Positions 24,701 to 34,759 of a DNA stretch of 64,000 nt are shown here, piece after piece. The stretch is taken from assembly GCA_038025085.1 (NCBI GenBank), contig CM076140.1:3412501-3476500 (forward strand), in the 5' to 3' direction. Under the pieces are notes generated by a model. It saw only the letters and a list, made by a program, of their open reading frames with translations, had not been told where the DNA came from and ran no database searches. The position numbers were made by a program, and so were the translations under genes. Source of the stretch: Tetragonia tetragonoides (lineage: Eukaryota > Streptophyta > Magnoliopsida > Caryophyllales > Aizoaceae). Positions within the stretch are counted from its first letter, which is position 1. Each line of letters opens with the position of its first letter.

Positions 24701-25249
24701 ATGAGCAATACTAAGACCTTGATGTTTCCGAAGACTAGCTAAGACCTTGGAGCTTGCATGTCCTAGACGCTTGTGCCAGACTGCGGTAGACGCATGAACC
24801 GACAACAAAGCAGGGTGAAAGGACTCGACAGGTACGATGATGGGGTAGACATTGCCATTACTGGACGCCCGAAGAAGCACCTCCCCCGTTCTCTTGTCCT
24901 TTATACGCAAGGAAGATGAGTCAAAGTTTGCATCACAATTATTTTCGTCACAAAGTTGCTTAATGGATAATAAATTATGCTTCAACTGAGGCACATGATA
25001 TACAGACTTCAAAAACAGTGGCTTAGGTTTAGTATTTAATTTAATTTGACCAATTTTATTAACTGGAATCTGTGTACCATTAGCAACAGTGATGACTATG
25101 GGTCCATGGTAAGGTTTTTGTGAGAAAAACATACCATCATTGGGAGTCATGTGAGCGGAAGCAGCGGTGTCAGGATACCAAAGAGCGTCATTTGCATCGC
25201 CAGTTGAGAGAGTAGCAAAGGATGGAGCCGAAGGAGCAGCTGGAGTACC
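21754..25249 (-). pseudogene. copia pol (PR-INT-RT-RNaseH), broken
   Basis: In order on the minus strand: protease with DTAASAHMT (copia enzymes usually show DSGA or DTGA here), GAG-pre-integrase with HKRLGHAS, integrase core (VVFVDDYSRYAWLYP), reverse transcriptase (KARLVARG, QLDVKNAFLHGYL, YVDD near 22,700), RNase H (SDADWAGCPDTRRSTTCY, SSTEAEYRS) ending at 21,754. Lesions: TGA at 24,398-24,400 after SDGG; one A missing near 24,312-24,318 in the EQ-N-GVAERKH motif; TGA at 24,048-24,050 where Arg is expected; one A missing near 22,425-22,430 between RT and RNase H. The stop codon overlaps the PPT. Confidence 0.93.
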
Positions 25250-26749
25250 CTAAACCCTGAAAGGACATTGAGAGGCGGGGTGACCAGTATAATAGCAAAT
25301 AAGACATCGCAATTGATTAGTAGGGGCGGAGCCTAAAACTCCGTCAAAGGTGATGTTGTTGCCTGAAAAGGAAGACACGTTAGAAGCATGGGGCACATTA
25401 CAGTAACTCGATGATAACAAAACCGAATTACAAGAAGCTGTCAAACCATTATTATTGGATGTCGACGCTCCCTGGTTGTTATTGTGATTGCCACGACCAC
25501 GATTATTGTTGTTGTTCCATCCTCGACCACCACGACCACGACCTCGACCATTATTGTTGCGACCACCTCCTCGGTTTTGGCCTCGGCCTTGATTTCCACG
25601 ACCTTGGGAAGCATTGGAAGTCGCATTCGAAGCACCCCCTGCATTGGTAGTTGCTGAAGCCGCAAAGGCTTGATGTATAGGGGCCTGTGAGTCACGATCA
25701 TGGAGCTGGTGCAGACGCTGCTCATAGTGTATCAAACGAGCCTTTATGTCGTCTAACGAAACTTGACCAGGGACATATGTAATGGCAGTAACCAGTGGCT
25801 CAAAATCAGAAGTGAGGCCACTGATTGTGTCCTGCAGTAGCTCGAGCTCATAAACCGGAGCGTTAATGGAGGCCAAGGAATCAGCAATAGTTTTTATCCT
25901 TCTTAAATAATCATCAACAGGTTTTGTTTCTCCTTTGCGGATATTATTGAGAGACCGCTTGAGTTCGACCATACGAGCAAGGCTGGCCGTATTGAAACGA
26001 GTCATGAGGCGTTGCCATATTTGTGCCGAATGCACCACCTCATGGACCTCGGCTAGTAGTTCGCGAGAGAGTGTGGCAAAAAGCCAAGAGCGAACACACT
26101 GGTCGAAACGCAGCCAAGTATGAAACGATGGGTTCGGATGTTGCAGGCCGGTATTGTCAAGAATGACTCGAGGAGGAGCTGCGATAGAGCCGTCAACCAA
26201 CCCCGATAAATTGTGCATAACCAGGAATGTGGTAAATTGGGTACGCCATGGAAGGAAGTTTTTGGTTGCTGCGAGAGTAATAGTAACATGATTCTTGACG
26301 TTAACCGACCACACATTAGAGACAAAGGGGGGAAGTCCGCCATGTAGAGGGTCGAAGGAATCAAGGTTTTGGCTGACATAGCCACCCAAAACAGAATTGG
26401 AGAGACCTGAGAGATAAGGAAAAGAAAAGGTGGGAGGAGTTGAAAGTGGAACAGTAGACATAACAGGTTGAGTGGAGGGAAAAAGAGAAGTAGGCACGGA
26501 AGGCTGAGAGAAACCCCAGGAGATGGGGGCAGCCGAGAAGAGAGGCTGACTCATACCCGCATGAAACCCTGGAGGCGTTCGTGGATGAGACGAAGAGCCC
26601 GCCTCAAACACGGCCGAGGAAAAGGATGAATTTTGTGGTGTTGAAGGTACGACTAACTCAGCAACAGAGGTAGTAGCCATGGCTGACAGAGGAAGGGAGG
26701 CGTTAGGATCCATGGATCGAAGACGTAACGAAGAAGGCAGGGTTTGCAA
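25250..26749 (-). CDS. copia gag polyprotein (open, ends at a TAG before protease)
   Basis: Minus-strand frame of up to 499 codons; the likelier start is the Met of MDPNASLPLSAM at 26,713. Residues about 150-350 form the UBN2-type capsid domain (NFLPWRTQFTTFL, LVDGSIAAPP, SLNNIRKGETKPVDDYLRRI). A Gly/Asn/Arg-rich basic stretch follows, then a zinc knuckle CLICYYTGHPASQC just before the end. A TAG at 25,250-25,252 separates it from the in-frame protease (GTPAAPSAPSF...WYPDTAASAHMT). It is either a mutation (a sense codon such as CAG is possible) or a gag-pol boundary; other stops downstream favour mutation. Confidence 0.9.
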   Translation of the reverse strand: MQTLPSSLRLRSMDPNASLPLSAMATTSVAELVVPSTPQNSSFSSAVFEAGSSSHPRTPPGFHAGMSQPLFSAAPISWGFSQPSVPTSLFPSTQPVMSTVPLSTPPTFSFPYLSGLSNSVLGGYVSQNLDSFDPLHGGLPPFVSNVWSVNVKNHVTITLAATKNFLPWRTQFTTFLVMHNLSGLVDGSIAAPPRVILDNTGLQHPNPSFHTWLRFDQCVRSWLFATLSRELLAEVHEVVHSAQIWQRLMTRFNTASLARMVELKRSLNNIRKGETKPVDDYLRRIKTIADSLASINAPVYELELLQDTISGLTSDFEPLVTAITYVPGQVSLDDIKARLIHYEQRLHQLHDRDSQAPIHQAFAASATTNAGGASNATSNASQGRGNQGRGQNRGGGRNNNGRGRGRGGRGWNNNNNRGRGNHNNNQGASTSNNNGLTASCNSVLLSSSYCNVPHASNVSSFSGNNITFDGVLGSAPTNQLRCLICYYTGHPASQCPFRV

Positions 26750-26784
26750 GGGAGGCGGGTGAGAGTTTTATTTAGGAGACCTGT

Positions 26785-26796
26785 GCTCTGATACCA
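26785..26796 (-). promoter_or_regulatory. primer binding site (initiator tRNA-Met)
   Basis: Minus strand TGGTATCAGAGC directly after the 5' LTR, the classical copia PBS complementary to the 3' end of tRNA-iMet. Confidence 0.93.
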
Positions 26797-26841
26797 TATA
26801 CAGAAATTATACTGGATGGCTTACCCCAATATGAGAGCCTG

Positions 26842-26885
<44 letters not shown>

Positions 26886-26953
26886 GAGTGTATTTAGGGT
26901 TATAGAAGATATGTACAGAATTAGTTTCCTATTCTAATTCTAATTCCCTATTA
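26797..26953 (-). repeat. 5' LTR of the copia element
   Basis: 157 bp with the same ends as the left LTR. Its microsatellite is (CA)n followed by (TA)n, about 26,841-26,885. Two G/A differences from the other LTR outside the microsatellite. It should carry the element's promoter. Confidence 0.93.
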
Positions 26954-26958
26954 TCTAT

Positions 26959-27900
26959 ATATGTGGATTGTAGGCTTGTGTAGTTGTGTGATCAGTAGTG
27001 GGTTTAAGGTTTACAGAAAGTTTAAAATGGGGGAAACCAGAAGGCTAGATCAGAGGAGAGATTTAGCAACACGTGTGTCCTTGAGCAAATATGCTAGCTT
27101 CAATGATTTGCAGAGACGCCGGAAACAATGGAAAATATTAACCACTGTGTGGTTGGTGCCTGGTGGCTGTCGGATGACCGATGGGCCACCAGCTGCCTCA
27201 CCGGTGCCGGAGACTATCCGGATGTGTTCGTTGGACCACCATGGTGGGTACGGTGACTCGGTGAGCATGAGGGAAGGGGATGGAGAAGAGAGAGAAAGTG
27301 CAAAGGTCATAGAACTATTGTTTAGATTTTAAGAATAATATAAAAAAACAATCCTGGGGTGCACAAATTTTGGTTCAATCCGGTAATTTGGACCAGACTA
27401 AAGTTTGGGTCGGACCGAGACCAGATCGGTTCGGTTTTGTTGGTGTGGTCCTCGATCCTAATTTTTATAAATTCAGCATTCGATCATTTTGGACCTGATT
27501 AAATACAAAAACAATGTTTGGATTTGGATATTAAGTGGACTTTTATTAGATATTAAAATTAAAATCCAAAAGATATTCACTTTTATTAAATAACGATTCT
27601 CTCATACAAAAAATAAAAATAACAATTCTAACAAAGCTGGTCTAATTTGGTGGGGTCAAAAAATGTATTTTTTTCGGTTCATATAAATATCCATGTTTCT
27701 TTCCTTAATATGGTTTCAGTTAGGTTTTAGACCGTTATGCAAACTTTTTAAGGATATAGTTTTTTCTTTAACTGTATTTGTTAACTAGTATTTTTCTCAT
27801 CCTAAATTCTATAAGATATCCTCACTAATTTGCATACAAATTTTTTTATTTGTAGAGGCTTCGGGTAGTAGTCAGAGTTATCGTCATTACTTTGGCGATC
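26959..27900. other. intergenic DNA, no gene recognised
   Basis: A 123-codon frame at 26,961-27,332 has no recognisable domain and no sensible gene context. The rest is AT-rich with no transposon ends that I can define. Confidence 0.4.
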
Positions 27901-27907
27901 TCCCATT

Positions 27908-28588
27908 GTGTTGTTTATGGTGCCGCTTCCATTACGACGGGTATCTATGAGGACTGTATCTCATTCCCCAGTATTCTTCGGTATTTGGAGTGTCGTGATG
28001 ATGATACCATCGTATGTATGCCATGAGACACATTACGTTGACTCTCGTCATGTTGGTGTATGTTCGTTGCTTGCGGCTATTTTTCTGACGCTCGACTGTA
28101 TGTACGTTCACTTAGCACTGTTGCCCGGCTTTGAGTATTCCATCATCCTTTGCCCTATGAGCATCGCTGGAGATATTGCATTAGATTTCACCGATGGGAT
28201 GCCTCTTCGGGTGTTATGGTTAGTCCTTTTAGGAGTTTCTGGACTGCTCTTGATTATAGGTTATTATTGGATTGCGATTGATCGGGAGGATCACGCAGTG
28301 CATACGCCAGTACCTCACACCAGTATCCCTACGGCGACCCGTGCACCTACCAGTACTACTACATCTATAGTAGGAGGTGCTCTTTCACGTGCATACCTTC
28401 GACCCTCGTCTACCACATTTGTATTGCCACGTGTAGCGCTACACCGACCTCCGCCATTTTACCTATCAGATGTTTTACGTATGCCTGTAGTTCCACCATA
28501 TTATCCATGTAGTCGTCTCACATCATCATCTTTGTATACGCATCCGGGCATTTTAGAGCAGTCCCCGCCCCCTGGTGATGTTGTTTGA
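27908..28588 (+). CDS. 226-codon ORF, unrecognised; possibly a relic of a mobile-element protein
   Basis: An open plus-strand frame of clearly higher GC content than its surroundings. It contains hydrophobic stretches (residues about 22-35, 52-66, 100-120) and a Pro/Thr/Ser-rich second half. No motif of a known family is visible, and the other frames of the same segment also look protein-like in places, which suggests a frameshifted older coding region such as a transposase or plant-mobile-domain gene. No splice context or promoter was found. It is immediately followed by an approximately 70-80-bp tandem repeat. Confidence 0.25.
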   Translation: MLFMVPLPLRRVSMRTVSHSPVFFGIWSVVMMIPSYVCHETHYVDSRHVGVCSLLAAIFLTLDCMYVHLALLPGFEYSIILCPMSIAGDIALDFTDGMPLRVLWLVLLGVSGLLLIIGYYWIAIDREDHAVHTPVPHTSIPTATRAPTSTTTSIVGGALSRAYLRPSSTTFVLPRVALHRPPPFYLSDVLRMPVVPPYYPCSRLTSSSLYTHPGILEQSPPPGDVV

Positions 28589-28599
28589 TCATAGTATTA

Positions 28600-28830
28600 T
28601 GTACTAGAAATGTCAAATTTTGTATGACGGTGGTCTGTATCGTCTTTTATTGGTACTTTGTGGATTGACTAGACATGACAAATGTTGTATGACAGATGGT
28701 CTGTATCGTCTTTTGATATTTTGTGGATTGTTCTTTGATTGCTGACATTATACATACTAAACATGATAGATTTTTTCGTTTGTGGATAGTTTGTATTGTC
28801 TTTTATAGTTGTGGATTGATATACTATCCA
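28600..28830. repeat. tandem repeat, three diverged copies of about 70-85 bp
   Basis: The motif ACTAGACATGACAAAT..TGTATGAC..TGGTCTGTATCGTCTTTT..TTTGTGGATTG recurs near 28,605, 28,670 and 28,760 with increasing divergence. Confidence 0.7.
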
Positions 28831-29423
28831 AGCACAAATTTAAGAAAGGTTATGAAATGCATTTAGTATTGTGTTTTTTTGTGCATTGCAATAGTATTGT
28901 TTAAGGAACTTAAGTTTCCCACATTTTTTTTTTACTTAAAAGGACGAAAAAATTATTTTTGTTGGTTTGAAAACTTAGGGCATGTTTTTTTAAACTTGAA
29001 ATTGAAGAAAATTGATTTTTTTTTTAACTGAAAACTGGAATAAACTAGAAAAAATGAAACTAAGGTAAGGGCAAACCAGGTAGATAAACACATTGTTTAA
29101 CCGAAAAAGTATGGGTGATGACTCTAGTGAGTGCTTTTAGATTTAAAAGGTGTTCTATATATATATATATATAGGTGTTTTTCGCCAAGTCACCATTTTA
29201 TTACGTGTTTCTATACAAATTTTCCTTATTCAATGGAACCCTACTCACCCATCTATAGTACTTATTCTCAAAAAACAGCCCTGACATTACCATCTCTCTT
29301 CTATGTTTGTTGGTTGCTGGCAAACCATAATACATGCGATTCCAAAGTTTGGAGAGGGAATAGTGAGAGAGAGAAGACCTGATCGAGAAGATTGAATGAC
29401 ACAAATAAACACATTGAATCAGG

Positions 29424-29640
29424 ATAATCCCACAAGCAGTTGAATTATTGTGGTGATCCCTTTTGCCGTAGTCAATTATTTTGGTCAAATCATTAGTCAT
29501 ATGAGATCCTTAATCTCGATTTTAAGTTCACTTACTAGTTTTAGTACCCGGGGCGATGCTCCACAAGTAGTTGAATTATTGTGGTGTTCCCTTTTGCCGT
29601 AGTCAATTATTTTGGTATTCGGGTTGGGGCAATTTTTGTT
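29424..29640. repeat. direct repeat of about 57 bp, spacing about 133 bp
   Basis: CCACAAG.AGTTGAATTATTGTGGTG.TCCCTTTTGCC occurs at about 29,430-29,485 and again at about 29,558-29,614. The second copy runs on into GGTATTCGGGTTGGGGCAATTTTT, which itself recurs near 30,857-30,881. Confidence 0.75.
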
Positions 29641-29739
29641 TTGGCAATTACAGATCATATTTATCAAAATTATAAGTTTTAGAACTGGTTACTTTTGTTT
29701 TGTGTTTAGTAACTCGAAAGCAAACTCGTGCTGATAACG

Positions 29740-30120
29740 TGTTGGAATTAGCTCAGAATAGAAAGTGAAAGTAGGAGGAATGTATTCACTTGTGAGTGAA
29801 TGGTGTAAGTTTTACATTTACAATCGAGCATATTTATAGCCTTAAAATTACTGTACAAAACAGTAGTAGAATACAGTATGTTAAGCTACGGCAAACAAAT
29901 CCATTCACACCTTTTTACTTTATTCATACTGTAACAGAAAGTTAGTTTTCTTTTTATTATTCATAGAAAAAGAAAAAAAGGCATAATGGGGTGGTAACCT
30001 GTTAGAGCAGTCATAGGTCCTTATTGTAGCATTTTCAAAGTTTAGATCCTTATTGTAGTTTTTTGGCAAAGTTTAGGGCCTTATTTGACCCTTATCCCGG
30101 GTTAAGACTCTATTCTTTTC
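29740..30120 (-). mobile_element. LTR relic with adjacent PBS-like sequence
   Basis: In plus orientation the segment begins TGTTGGAATTAG directly after GTGCTGATAACG, a junction seen beside LTRs of several plant copia elements (the minus strand reads CGTTATCAGCAC as primer site). It would be the 5' LTR of a minus-strand element whose body is lost. The right end is not determined. From memory of the motif; moderate at best. Confidence 0.4.
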
Positions 30121-30890
30121 ATCTGGATTAAAAATTGGAATGAACTGAACTGAACTACATTGATTTGTTTGATTTGATTCTTAACTATTTAAAATTTGTC
30201 CGATCATAAATTAATATCGGGCTCGTTTGAAAATATGGTTTGAACTCTTTTCAATGACATAGACACATTGATATCTTAATAAATATGTTTAGAATAAAAT
30301 TAATATGGTTAATAAATTAAACAATAAAAGAAATTGGATTTTAGTAAAATTAAGTTGAGCATAAGGTAAGATTATCAAAAAGAAGAAGATATTGAGAATA
30401 AGGTAAAACATAAAGTTGGGTTAGGAACAAATCATTGAGCCTCTTAAGTTAAGCTGGGGTTGGGAAAAGGAACGAGTCAAGGGCCTCAAGGCTTACGCTT
30501 TAAGTTGCACTCTTGTATAGTTATTGTAATGTTCTTTTCGTCCTTCCTCCAAATGGAAAGTGGGATTAGAGGTGGTAAAAATTGACATGACATAATAACA
30601 TACAACACGAATCATAAATGAAATAAACGGGCTAGTGTTAAGATTTCGACACAATAAAATTAAGCGGATCGACACGAGTAACCTGTTTATTAAATGAGTT
30701 GGGTACTTAGGTTAGTGTCGAGATTTTCAATACGAAATTTCAATAAAAAATCACCATTTTTTAAGTCAAAAGTTTCATTTTCTTTTAGGCACTGCATTAT
30801 CGTGTTTGGGTCGTACTTCAGGAGGTTTTCGGGTTTGAGACAGATCGGGCCTCAACGGTATTCGGGTCGGGGCAATTTTTACTAGGGGAA
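30121..30890. other. intergenic and promoter side of the COX23-like gene
   Basis: AT-rich. Around 30,570-30,720 the pattern (AAATGAAATAAACGGGCTAG, CCTGTTTATTAAATGAGTTGGGT) recalls the interior of hAT MITEs seen elsewhere in the window. A GA run at 30,953-30,980 belongs to the leader of the next gene. No TATA box is obvious. Confidence 0.4.
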
Positions 30891-30992
30891 CGGATCAGTT
30901 GAGAAACGCTTCGTTTAGGATGGCAAATCAGACATTTTACAGCCGGGAAACGGAGAGAGAGAGAGAGAACAAGAGAGAAAGGCGGCAAAGTG

Positions 30993-33900
30993 ATGGCGTC
31001 AAGAGCAGAATCACCGGCATACCCAAGTGCAGCTAGGATCTCTGATTCTTCTTGTTATCCTCAATATTCTGATTCTCTCAAGTGTAAGCTTTACTTTCCA
31101 TTTTTCTTTTTTCTCATTTTCTTTTCGCCATCCACTTTCTAGCGTTAATTCAAAAATATTCTTTTGCCCTAAAACCCTGAAAAAAAATCCCCAAATTGCG
31201 TAGCATTGCAAGAAATTCTCATTATCTGGGCACTCTTTGTTGATTTTTGCTCAAATTTGGTCTTACATCTTAGCAATCGTTCGTTTTTGCTTGATTAACT
31301 TTAGAAAACAGGAAAATGATGATTTATTTCTCAACCAGGAACTTACTATTCAGAACTTACGATTCATTCAGTTTGAAACTTGTGGGTTTCATTAATTGAT
31401 TGAATTTGGGATTATTGTTAGGGGATTGGGATTTTCTCTTGGCTCATATCGTGATGATGGAAGTTTATCTTGTTTAATTTGTTATGGTAACTGGTAAGAA
31501 ATACTGTATAGTGTTAAGCTCTACATTAGGATCATCATGCTAAACTATTTTAGTTGCTTATGGGTAGCAATTAGAAGAGAAACATATGTGGGATGAAACC
31601 AAAAGATGGGCATGGCCATGTAGTACGAGTACCTTTGTTGTCTGTATAATTTCCTACACTGTTAGCTTTCTTTGAGACAATGAAAGGCTTCAACTATTTC
31701 AGAAATGGGAAGATCACATTGCCACCTAAAGCTTTGATTCAAATGACCGTCTTTGGTTTCAATGCTCTTATACCTAAGTCGCCTCGCTTGATTGCAACTT
31801 CTTCCATTGATCCAACAGCTTTAGCAATAAGATTTGAATTAGTCGTTTCGTTTTTAAAAGAACTGGGTTACTCTCAAATCCCTAATACAAACAGCTGCCT
31901 TACTTGATTGATGAACAATCAATATTAGGTATACTTCACCCGAGGAGAGAGGACTTACTTATTTCCATCTTAAGCATGAACATCTTACTCAGTATTTTAA
32001 TTCTACAAAGGTCAATAGCTAACTATTGGTGTTGTTCCAAATAGCTAATTATTGGTTGCTTAATGAGTATTGTTGTGTGAGTAAAGTCATAAAAAACGTT
32101 GTCTAAAGAATGCTCTTAATGGAAATTGGAAATACCAAACTTTGGGCCAGAAAGAGGAACTTAGTTCATAATTAGAAAGGTAAGCTATGTGTGAGGAAAG
32201 TAATGTCCTTAATGCATCTAAGATTGTGATTAAAATCCAAAGGCTTCTTAATTTTTGAAATAATGCATAAATTAATGCTCCATATGGTGACTGGAGCAGA
32301 AAAATAACATTGAGGTACAAAAATGGAAACATCCACACAACTTCTATATCACTTGATTTGGATCATTTAGGTTCCAAATTCAACAATAATCATAATTTTC
32401 CCTATTCAAACAGACTAATCTAGGCTAACCAAGTAGAATTGGACAACAGTAGTAGAAACTAGGAAACCCCCTATAAAACACCATTCAATGAACATGTAGT
32501 TTTGCTTCATCTATAGTGAGCTTTGACTACCATTTATTGTCACTGCCTGCATGTTAATAAAATTTATCGTATTAGAACCTATTTCATCACCATGTGCTGC
32601 TTATGTTGCCATGATTCTCTGAGTAAGGTTCCTCAATTTGTTCATATTATATATATTTTTTATTACCACTCCCACAAATTCATCTCCTCATACAAAACAA
32701 GCCATAATATTACAGCTTTTTCTTTACCATTCTTTACAATTCACATCCAAAACTTTAAGGATCTGGCAAATCCTTTTTCTGCTTAGAATGATACTCCTGG
32801 TTACTCCTTTGAAAATATAGGTTATTGTTAATATTTTCCTTTTGAACTGCAGTTATTGATTCACATCAACTGAAGTAGCAAACTGTACTTCGTTGAAGAT
32901 TAACATGCAAAATTGACAGGTTTGGAACAAAACAATTCAGACAAGAGCAAATGTCAAGAACACTTTGATGTCTACAAGGAATGCAAGAAAAAGGAGGTAA
33001 CTAAGCTGATGTAACTTCTTTCCGTATTACATATTGTTTTCACCCTCTTTATTTTGCTTGGACAATAACTTTCATTAGGAAGCTGTTATATGTACTGTGG
33101 ATCCTGAATGGCATATTGGTTTTTTTTAATTGCATTTCCTAGTGAAATATGGTTTTTGAACTACCATACTCTTTTCTATTAAGCATATTTGTGGTTTCAC
33201 ATCTTCTTTGTGTATGTTGCTATAAATTTTGTGAGAAGGCTCATGTTAAGCAAGAAATGTTTCCAAATCAAATGCAAGTTTTTTTCTTTTCTTCTCTGTT
33301 TTCATGGTTGTATTAGATGTTCTGAGATCAACCTTAATTTTTCTTCAATTTGCTGACTATAAAGGCAGCAATATCTTTGGGGCTTTGAGCAGGTAGCATG
33401 TTCTTCTGTGCATTGTTTGCTTTAGTCTTGGAGATTAGACTAATATGCCTGTATTATTCTATACTTGTATCCAGTGATTATATTAGTAAGATAAGTTAAA
33501 TTTACAAGGGCTGAACATGAGGTTGTACATGTTGGTGGAAGTACAAGGATTTGTGGTAGATCGTAGATGGAGTTTTCCAAATTGAGGTTGTAGCATCTTG
33601 TCTCCTTGCACATGAGATGCTAGCAGAGAAATAAGCAATTTATCATTGATGATGGGAAGTAAGAGTTGGTGTAACGATTGTTTTGATATCTCATACTCAG
33701 TTAGCTTGTGAGTTAGAGATCTTTTTACCTGATGAAGCTGACGCTGTTGGGCTGTTGTACAACAGCAACCCCCCCCCCCCCCCGGTCTTAGGAATGAAGT
33801 GTGATATATAGTATTGCAGCCTATTGCGTGGTGACTGGTGTAGGCTAGTGATTTAGATTTCGACTACTTTAAGGCTAACTCGGCCGACCTTTCTGGTTTC

Positions 33901-34279
33901 ATTTAGTGTAAGATAACAAAAGGCAGCTCTAGATTAAAGCTTCTGGTAAACTTTTGGTCCTTAACTAATTTCGTGGTTGATTTTGAGACTTAGATTTGGA
34001 AGAATTCGTGGTACTGGTAAGTTGTTACAGATAAGTCTTTCTTTATCTTTTGCTTGTTAAATTTATTGAAAACCTTTTTCTTACTTGAGGATTTTCTGGT
34101 AGGCTGCCACTGGCAAACAGTCTGAGAGGGCGACGATGGTAGAAACAGAGTCTCAGAGGGCGACAATGGCAGAAACAGCCAGCTCGATAGCTATATGTTC
34201 AAGTAAAATAACAGGATCTCGTTGTAGATTTTTCGGATTTTGTTGTAAAAGCTGGAATGAAGGACTACTTGTCTCTTAA
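30993..34279 (+). CDS. COX23: COX23/CHCHD7-like twin CX9C mitochondrial protein
   Basis: Three exons, inferred from consensus sites with matching phases: 30,993-31,083, 32,920-32,996 and 34,103-34,279 (114 residues). The twin CX9C fold is complete: C21-YPQYSDSLK-C31 and C43-QEHFDVYKE-C53. Such proteins are imported into the mitochondrial intermembrane space through the Mia40 relay; the COX23 group acts in cytochrome c oxidase assembly (family knowledge). The first intron (1.8 kb) splits a Cys codon. Odd: after KECKKKE the usual short basic tail (family type REARLERN) is absent. The third exon instead gives 58 residues with a doubled unit (ESQRATM..ET) and extra cysteines, so the true last exon may be different or lost. 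CHCH core sure, C terminus unsure. Confidence 0.82.
34131..34187 (+). repeat. tandem duplication within the last COX23-like exon
   Basis: Two copies of a unit of about 27 bp, GTCT(G/C)AGAGGGCGAC(G/A)ATGG followed by (T/C)AGAAACA. They keep the reading frame. Confidence 0.75.
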
Positions 34280-34759
34280 CTTCTTGGATGGATGATTAGG
34301 AGCGTATGTTGGCCGTTTAGACTGTTAAATTATAGCTGGCTCCATTTGTCATATGGGGTATAGTTAATGATATTGGATTTTTGTACATGTATATTATACT
34401 CTTCACTATTTACATTGAGAACTTCTTGATGTTGGAAAAGGCATGCTGATTTTAAGACGTGAAACATGTCTTCTTGAATAAGAATGTCATAACTTTGTTT
34501 TTTCAAGTTTGGAGAATTATTTTTCAAAAATTTCACCTCACACTTTTCAAGTATATTATTAAGTTATGAAAAAAATTTCACACAAGGTAGCTATTTAATT
34601 TAATTTTTATTTGAAAAAATAACTTGAAAAATAAGAAAAAATATCAAAAAAAATAATTAGAAATCACTTCAAAAAATTTGGAAAAAATTTTGAGACCTCA
34701 TTATAATAGTAGAGAGGGCTTTGGGGTAGGTTTTATGGCACGAGGTGGTGGGGAGCTAT

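Larger units (their letters stand above)
21550..26953 (-). mobile_element. near full-length Ty1/copia retrotransposon
   Basis: Both LTRs are present (21,550-21,746 and 26,797-26,953), flanked by a perfect 5-bp duplication TCTAT (21,545-21,549 and 26,954-26,958). On the minus strand a PBS TGGTATCAGAGC, complementary to initiator tRNA-Met, abuts the 5' LTR (26,785-26,796), and a PPT GAGGGGGTG abuts the 3' LTR (21,747-21,755). Order gag-PR-INT-RT-RNaseH defines copia; the gag and RT style suggests the Ale/Retrofit group (inference). gag is open; pol has stops and frameshifts, so the copy is non-autonomous. The LTRs differ by two substitutions outside their microsatellites, so insertion was fairly recent. 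Confidence 0.96.

Noticed and set aside
31680..31907. 75-codon frame in intron 1 of the COX23-like gene
   Set aside because: Looks protein-like, but no family recognised, no splice link in phase to the CHCH exons, and it lies well inside the intron.
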